This document shows, piece by piece, positions 15,058-17,281 of a stretch of DNA of 17,281 bases. The position numbers and the translations under genes are program-made. Source of the stretch: Lactifluus volemus (lineage: Eukaryota > Basidiomycota > Agaricomycetes > Russulales > Russulaceae). The stretch lies in NCBI GenBank assembly GCA_022376515.1, contig WTXI01000540.1, positions 1 to 17,281 on the forward strand, given 5' to 3'. Within the stretch, counting starts at the first letter, position 1, and the number at the start of each line of letters is the position of its first letter. The notes under the pieces were generated by a model. It was not told where the DNA came from and made no database searches. It was given only the letters and a program-made list of their open reading frames with translations.

Positions 15058-15531
15058 TCAGACGTGAACATGGCCCTGGCCGACGCTGTGGATGGCACTA
15101 TTATCACCTAGGACGACGGGGATATCTTTAGCAAGGGTAGAGTATTGCTGGAACCAGTTGCAGTTAGAACACATGGTGCGGGACACTCCAGAGTCCATAA
15201 TCCAGGAGTGATTATGGGGGGATTGGCTGCTCACTTTCGACTGCATGTGGAACATGTGGACAGTGTGAACAGTCTCGTCTGAGGCTGGCTCATCTGCAGA
15301 GGAAATTTTTGCCGTTGTGGCAGGCGTCGTGGTCGCTGGCTTTGTGCTGTTAGCTGCAGCTGCCTTGGCCTCCTGCTCCTTCTTCAATTTCTGACACTCG
15401 CTCACATCATGGCCCGAGATCTTGCAGTGAGTGCAGTACTTCTTGGACTTGTCCTTCTGCTTCCCTTTACCCTTCCCTTTCCCCTTTTTAGCGGTCTTGC
15501 CAGATTTGGTGAAGAATGTGGTGGCAGCCAT
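15058..15531 (-). pseudogene. Copia nucleocapsid zinc knuckle and protease
   Basis: Numbering is from the Met at 15531. A Lys/Gly-rich stretch (GKGKGKGKQKDKSKK, 17-31) precedes the zinc knuckle CTHCKISGHDVSEC (C33, C36, H41, C46; CX2CX4HX4C), which binds the element's RNA. The aspartic protease active site is WIMDSGVSRTM with Asp113; the usual wording is DSGAS-HM, so Ala has become Val. It ends in a TGA at 15058-15060, and the next frame continues without any gap, so this is a point mutation and not a gene boundary. Upstream, the same frame runs in from gag across the TAG at 15553-15555. Confidence 0.9.
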
Positions 15532-15552
15532 CCCGGACTCGTGAACATGGTG

Positions 15553-16203
15553 CTATTTATCACAGATAATCTGTGACTTGGTATATTCGATGTTGATGTT
15601 ATCACGGGTGGATAGAATAGTCTTAAGGGTGGATAAGGAAGGTGGGAGCACCCCGATAATGGTGTGCACAATGATGCGATCATCGAGGGCAAGGCCGAGA
15701 GCAGTAATAGTGTGGGCAGAGTGGATGAGGGAATTTATCTGGGGCTCGAGCAGTTTGGTATCAAGGAGCTGACAATGGAGGACATCGTCGATCAGGTGGG
15801 TAACCTTCTGCTCCCCTTTTCCTTCGTAACACTCAGCAAGTCGATCCCAGGTAATTTTCGCAGATTTGGTGTCAAGGACTGAGTTCAGGGGTTCATCTGT
15901 CATGGCCATAACGAGGTGCATTCGCACACTCTTGTTTTTGACGTTCCAGGCAGTGGCACCGACAGGATCGGCTACTGGATCTGGCTTAGTAGAGGATCCG
16001 TCAACAACTGACCATAGATTGTGAAAGGTGAAGACGGTTTCGACACAGCACTTCCAAAATGCGTAGTTGCTGCTGTCCATTTCAAGAAGGGGAAGGTTCA
16101 GCAAGTGTGGTGGTTTACCCAGAGCAGCCTGTGAGGATGTTGCGGCCCCTGCAGGAGGAGCATTGCTGCCTTGTGGTGGGGACGTCTGCGTAGAGGTAGA
16201 CAT
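15553..16203 (-). pseudogene. Copia gag (capsid region)
   Basis: 216 codons from ATG 16203 to TAG 15553-15555. After a Ser/Thr/Pro/Ala-rich leader come HLLNLPLLEMDSSNYAFWK, the WSVVDG block, ITWDRLAECYEGKGEQK and TILSTRDNINIEYTKSQIIC, the UBN2/DUF4219-type capsid of fungal and plant Copia elements. The TAG is in frame with the following knuckle/protease frame (HHVHESGMAATT), so gag and pol were one ORF. CAG-to-TAG is the simplest origin. A programmed readthrough stop cannot be excluded from sequence alone, but seven further stops argue for decay. Confidence 0.92.
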
Positions 16204-16261
16204 AGTATTGCAAATTTGAGGATGGTGCGCATGTGATGTCTGTCAGAGCTTCAAAGCTCAG

Positions 16262-16272
16262 GTCTCATAATC
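16262..16272 (-). promoter_or_regulatory. Copia primer binding site, half-tRNA type
   Basis: Immediately inside the upstream LTR the coding strand reads GATTATGAGAC. Its complement, GTCTCATAATC, matches the anticodon arm of a Met tRNA (anticodon CAT within CTCATAA). Copia of Drosophila and some fungal elements prime with an internal, half-cleaved Met tRNA, not its 3' end. From memory the GTCTCATAATC wording is closer to elongator than initiator tRNA-Met. Confidence 0.65.
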
Positions 16273-16581
16273 TATTGGACAACAGATCAATGCTGAGGCT
16301 CAGTCAGAAAGAGAAAAGACTGAGGTGTGTGGGACACAAAAGTTACAGTACTTATAGTAGAAGGTGACTGAGATAATTAGCAAGGTAATATGTCAGTGAT
16401 AAAAGGTGGAACACTATGTGAAACGAAAAGATCGGGGCAATATGATAAAACATAGATAACAACTGTCCAAAATCAGTAATCTGTCTGAAACTGGTATCAC
16501 CGGGTATAAGCGGTCACACGTCACGTAACATGTCACCGCACGTTGGCTCCACTTACACTCTGCGAGGCTGCACTTCCAACA
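16273..16581 (-). repeat. Copia 5' LTR
   Basis: 309 bp. The coding strand starts TGTTGGAAG (16581) and ends TTGTCCAATA (16273), next to the primer site. It is about 95% identical to the 3' LTR. The hairpin CTCAGTC/GACTGAG lies at 16299-16324. Confidence 0.93.
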
Positions 16582-16641
16582 GTATTGTCCACTTGTCCCT
16601 CCAAATTGCCAACCCCAAACAAAGCTCACTTTGAGCCATGG
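16582..16641 (+). mobile_element. LTR copy D, right part, starting with the right Copia target duplication
   Basis: It begins with GTATT (16582-16586, the right target duplication). It then continues the match to LTR-A copy A: GCCAACCCCAAACAAAGCTC and ACTTTGAGCCATGG, against GCCAACCCGAACGAAGCTC and GCTTTGAGCCACGG. It stops about 20 bases short of the family's 3' end, where LTR-A copy C begins in opposite orientation. Confidence 0.75.
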
Positions 16642-17281
16642 TGTCATGGTTCACAGGGACCATGGCTCGGAGTGAGCTTCAATAATCAATCAAGAACGTG
16701 CAGGCAAGTTCCTGTGAAGGATAGACTTGACTGTGCGAACTCTTGGTGTTCGTATCGCGTGAGGCAGATGGTACGGGCTGGCACACGTGATGGTCAGAGT
16801 TTCCATTCCCAAAGAGGATAGACGGTGGCAGATGGACAAAGGACGATCTGTAAGTTCAACTGCAATGCAGGCATGAGTGTAATTGGAATGCAAGGGATGC
16901 TCGCCTTCCAAGGACACTCGTGGGAGGTTGAACTAAGGTTTGTGCGAAATGAAGGAGGAAGAATTAGACAATCCTTCACCCTCAATTTTGTACAAGGTTC
17001 AGGGCATCTGTGAGCTTGTTTACAAGGGCGTAAACAGGTGAACAGATGTTCTGATTGTGGCACGAAGGTACCTTAACCAAAGGTACGAAGAGGGGATGCA
17101 CAAGAAAAAGAGAGGGAGATTGAGTGTCAAGCAACAACTGTGATTCTCGACGAAGCTGAAGCTGGGGCTTTAGCTCATCTACAGGGCCCTATTTATGCAT
17201 ACAGAGGGCCAGCCAACTATCTTACAAAGGTCATAGCAAAGTAGCGAAGTCAAGACCATTGACAAGGACCTGAGTCAGTTC
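16642..17281 (-). mobile_element. LTR-A copy C, cut by the window end
   Basis: Its 3' end is TGTCATGG on the plus strand (minus ...CCATGACA). It matches copy B almost throughout, including the leader, the TATA box (minus CATAAATAG, 17189-17197) and the hairpin (17149-17179). The window ends in the first TGAGTCA of the TGACTCA cluster (17271-17277). It preserves the uninterrupted MITE target GATTATTGAAGCTCACTC. Its start abuts truncated LTR copy D head to head, so it probably inserted into D. Confidence 0.88.
17149..17179 (-). repeat. Hairpin downstream of the LTR-A TATA box (copy C)
   Basis: GATGAGCT pairs with AGCTTCGTC, the third pair being a T-G wobble, intermediate between copy A (C-G) and copy B (T-A). 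Confidence 0.5.

Larger units (their letters stand above)
11114..16203 (-). pseudogene. Copia gag-pol polyprotein gene, inactivated
   Basis: From the ATG at 16203 the whole gag-pol lies in one frame, the single-ORF Copia layout, with no frameshift as far as the RNase H region. In-frame stops interrupt it at 15553-15555 (TAG), 15058-15060, 14578-14580, 14491-14493, 14146-14148, 14080-14082 and 13903-13905 (all TGA), and 11893-11895 (TAG). Several TGA codons sit where Arg (CGA) is expected, for example KGKQT-stop-AKI and LVH-stop-QTRRFFES. A 294-bp insertion plus duplication (12020-12313) and a 510-bp solo LTR (11280-11789) split RNase H. The 69-nt leader between LTR and ATG is short. Individual domains are described separately. 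Confidence 0.92.
10798..16581 (-). mobile_element. Copia (Ty1-copia, Pseudoviridae-type) LTR retrotransposon, structurally complete, 5,784 bp
   Basis: It has two 309-bp LTRs (10798-11106 and 16273-16581), GTATT target duplications, a primer site touching the upstream LTR, a polypurine tract touching the downstream LTR, and gag-protease-integrase-RT-RNase H in the Copia order on the minus strand. The LTR on the coding strand starts TGTTGG and ends CCAATA, so it ends in TA rather than the usual CA. It lies inside LTR copy D. The coding region is disabled (stops, catalytic change, two insertions), so it could not now move by itself. Confidence 0.93.

Noticed and set aside
15553..15555. Programmed readthrough of the gag TAG
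   Set aside because: Possible in principle, but seven other stops in the same frame, mostly explained by point mutation, make decay more likely.

Overview
The window looks like nuclear DNA from a filamentous basidiomycete, probably an agaricomycete. The evidence is its short introns (46-72 bp, GT...AG), a Helitron-type Pif1 helicase, a hAT transposase and a Copia pol, all of the fungal kind. No ordinary host gene, tRNA or rRNA gene was found. The window is a repeat island made almost entirely of nested, broken transposable elements plus a minisatellite.

Layout: 1-2371 (+) is the 3' part of a Helitron-like helicase gene. A one-base frameshift breaks helicase motif VI, and a cysteine-protease-like domain resembling ubiquitin-specific proteases is fused at the C-terminus. 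2372-2879 is non-coding. 2880-3890 and about 5130-5770 are two arrays of the same 69-bp minisatellite, separated by an LTR copy (LTR-A copy A, about 3946-4846) and unexplained sequence. About 5945-10207 is a hAT transposase gene on the minus strand, cut into pieces by LTRs. The largest of these, LTR-A copy B (6476-8617), is itself split by a 1,260-bp non-autonomous hAT element (7316-8575) with clear 8-bp target duplications. 10798-16581 is a structurally complete Copia retrotransposon on the minus strand with 309-bp LTRs, a 5-bp target duplication, a Met-tRNA-type primer site and a polypurine tract. It lies inside another LTR (copy D). Its single gag-pol frame carries eight in-frame stops, a mutated integrase catalytic Glu and two further insertions, one of them a solo LTR (11280-11789). 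From 16642 to the end is LTR-A copy C on the minus strand, abutting copy D head to head.

How the parts relate: the order of events can be read from the nesting. The hAT gene and LTR-D are old. LTR-A copies and relatives then broke the hAT gene, a hAT-type MITE entered LTR-A copy B, and Copia entered LTR-D. Later, LTRs entered the Copia RNase H region. Decay is dominated by changes consistent with CpG deamination. Examples are TGA stops where CGA is likely and CpG/TpG/CpA differences between the two Copia LTRs. The most interesting signals are the helicase-protease fusion, dense TGACTCA (bZIP, Gcn4/AP-1-type) arrays upstream of TATA boxes in two LTR families, and a hairpin shared by two LTR contexts with altered but still paired stems. 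All homology statements come from motif recognition by eye; no database search was run.
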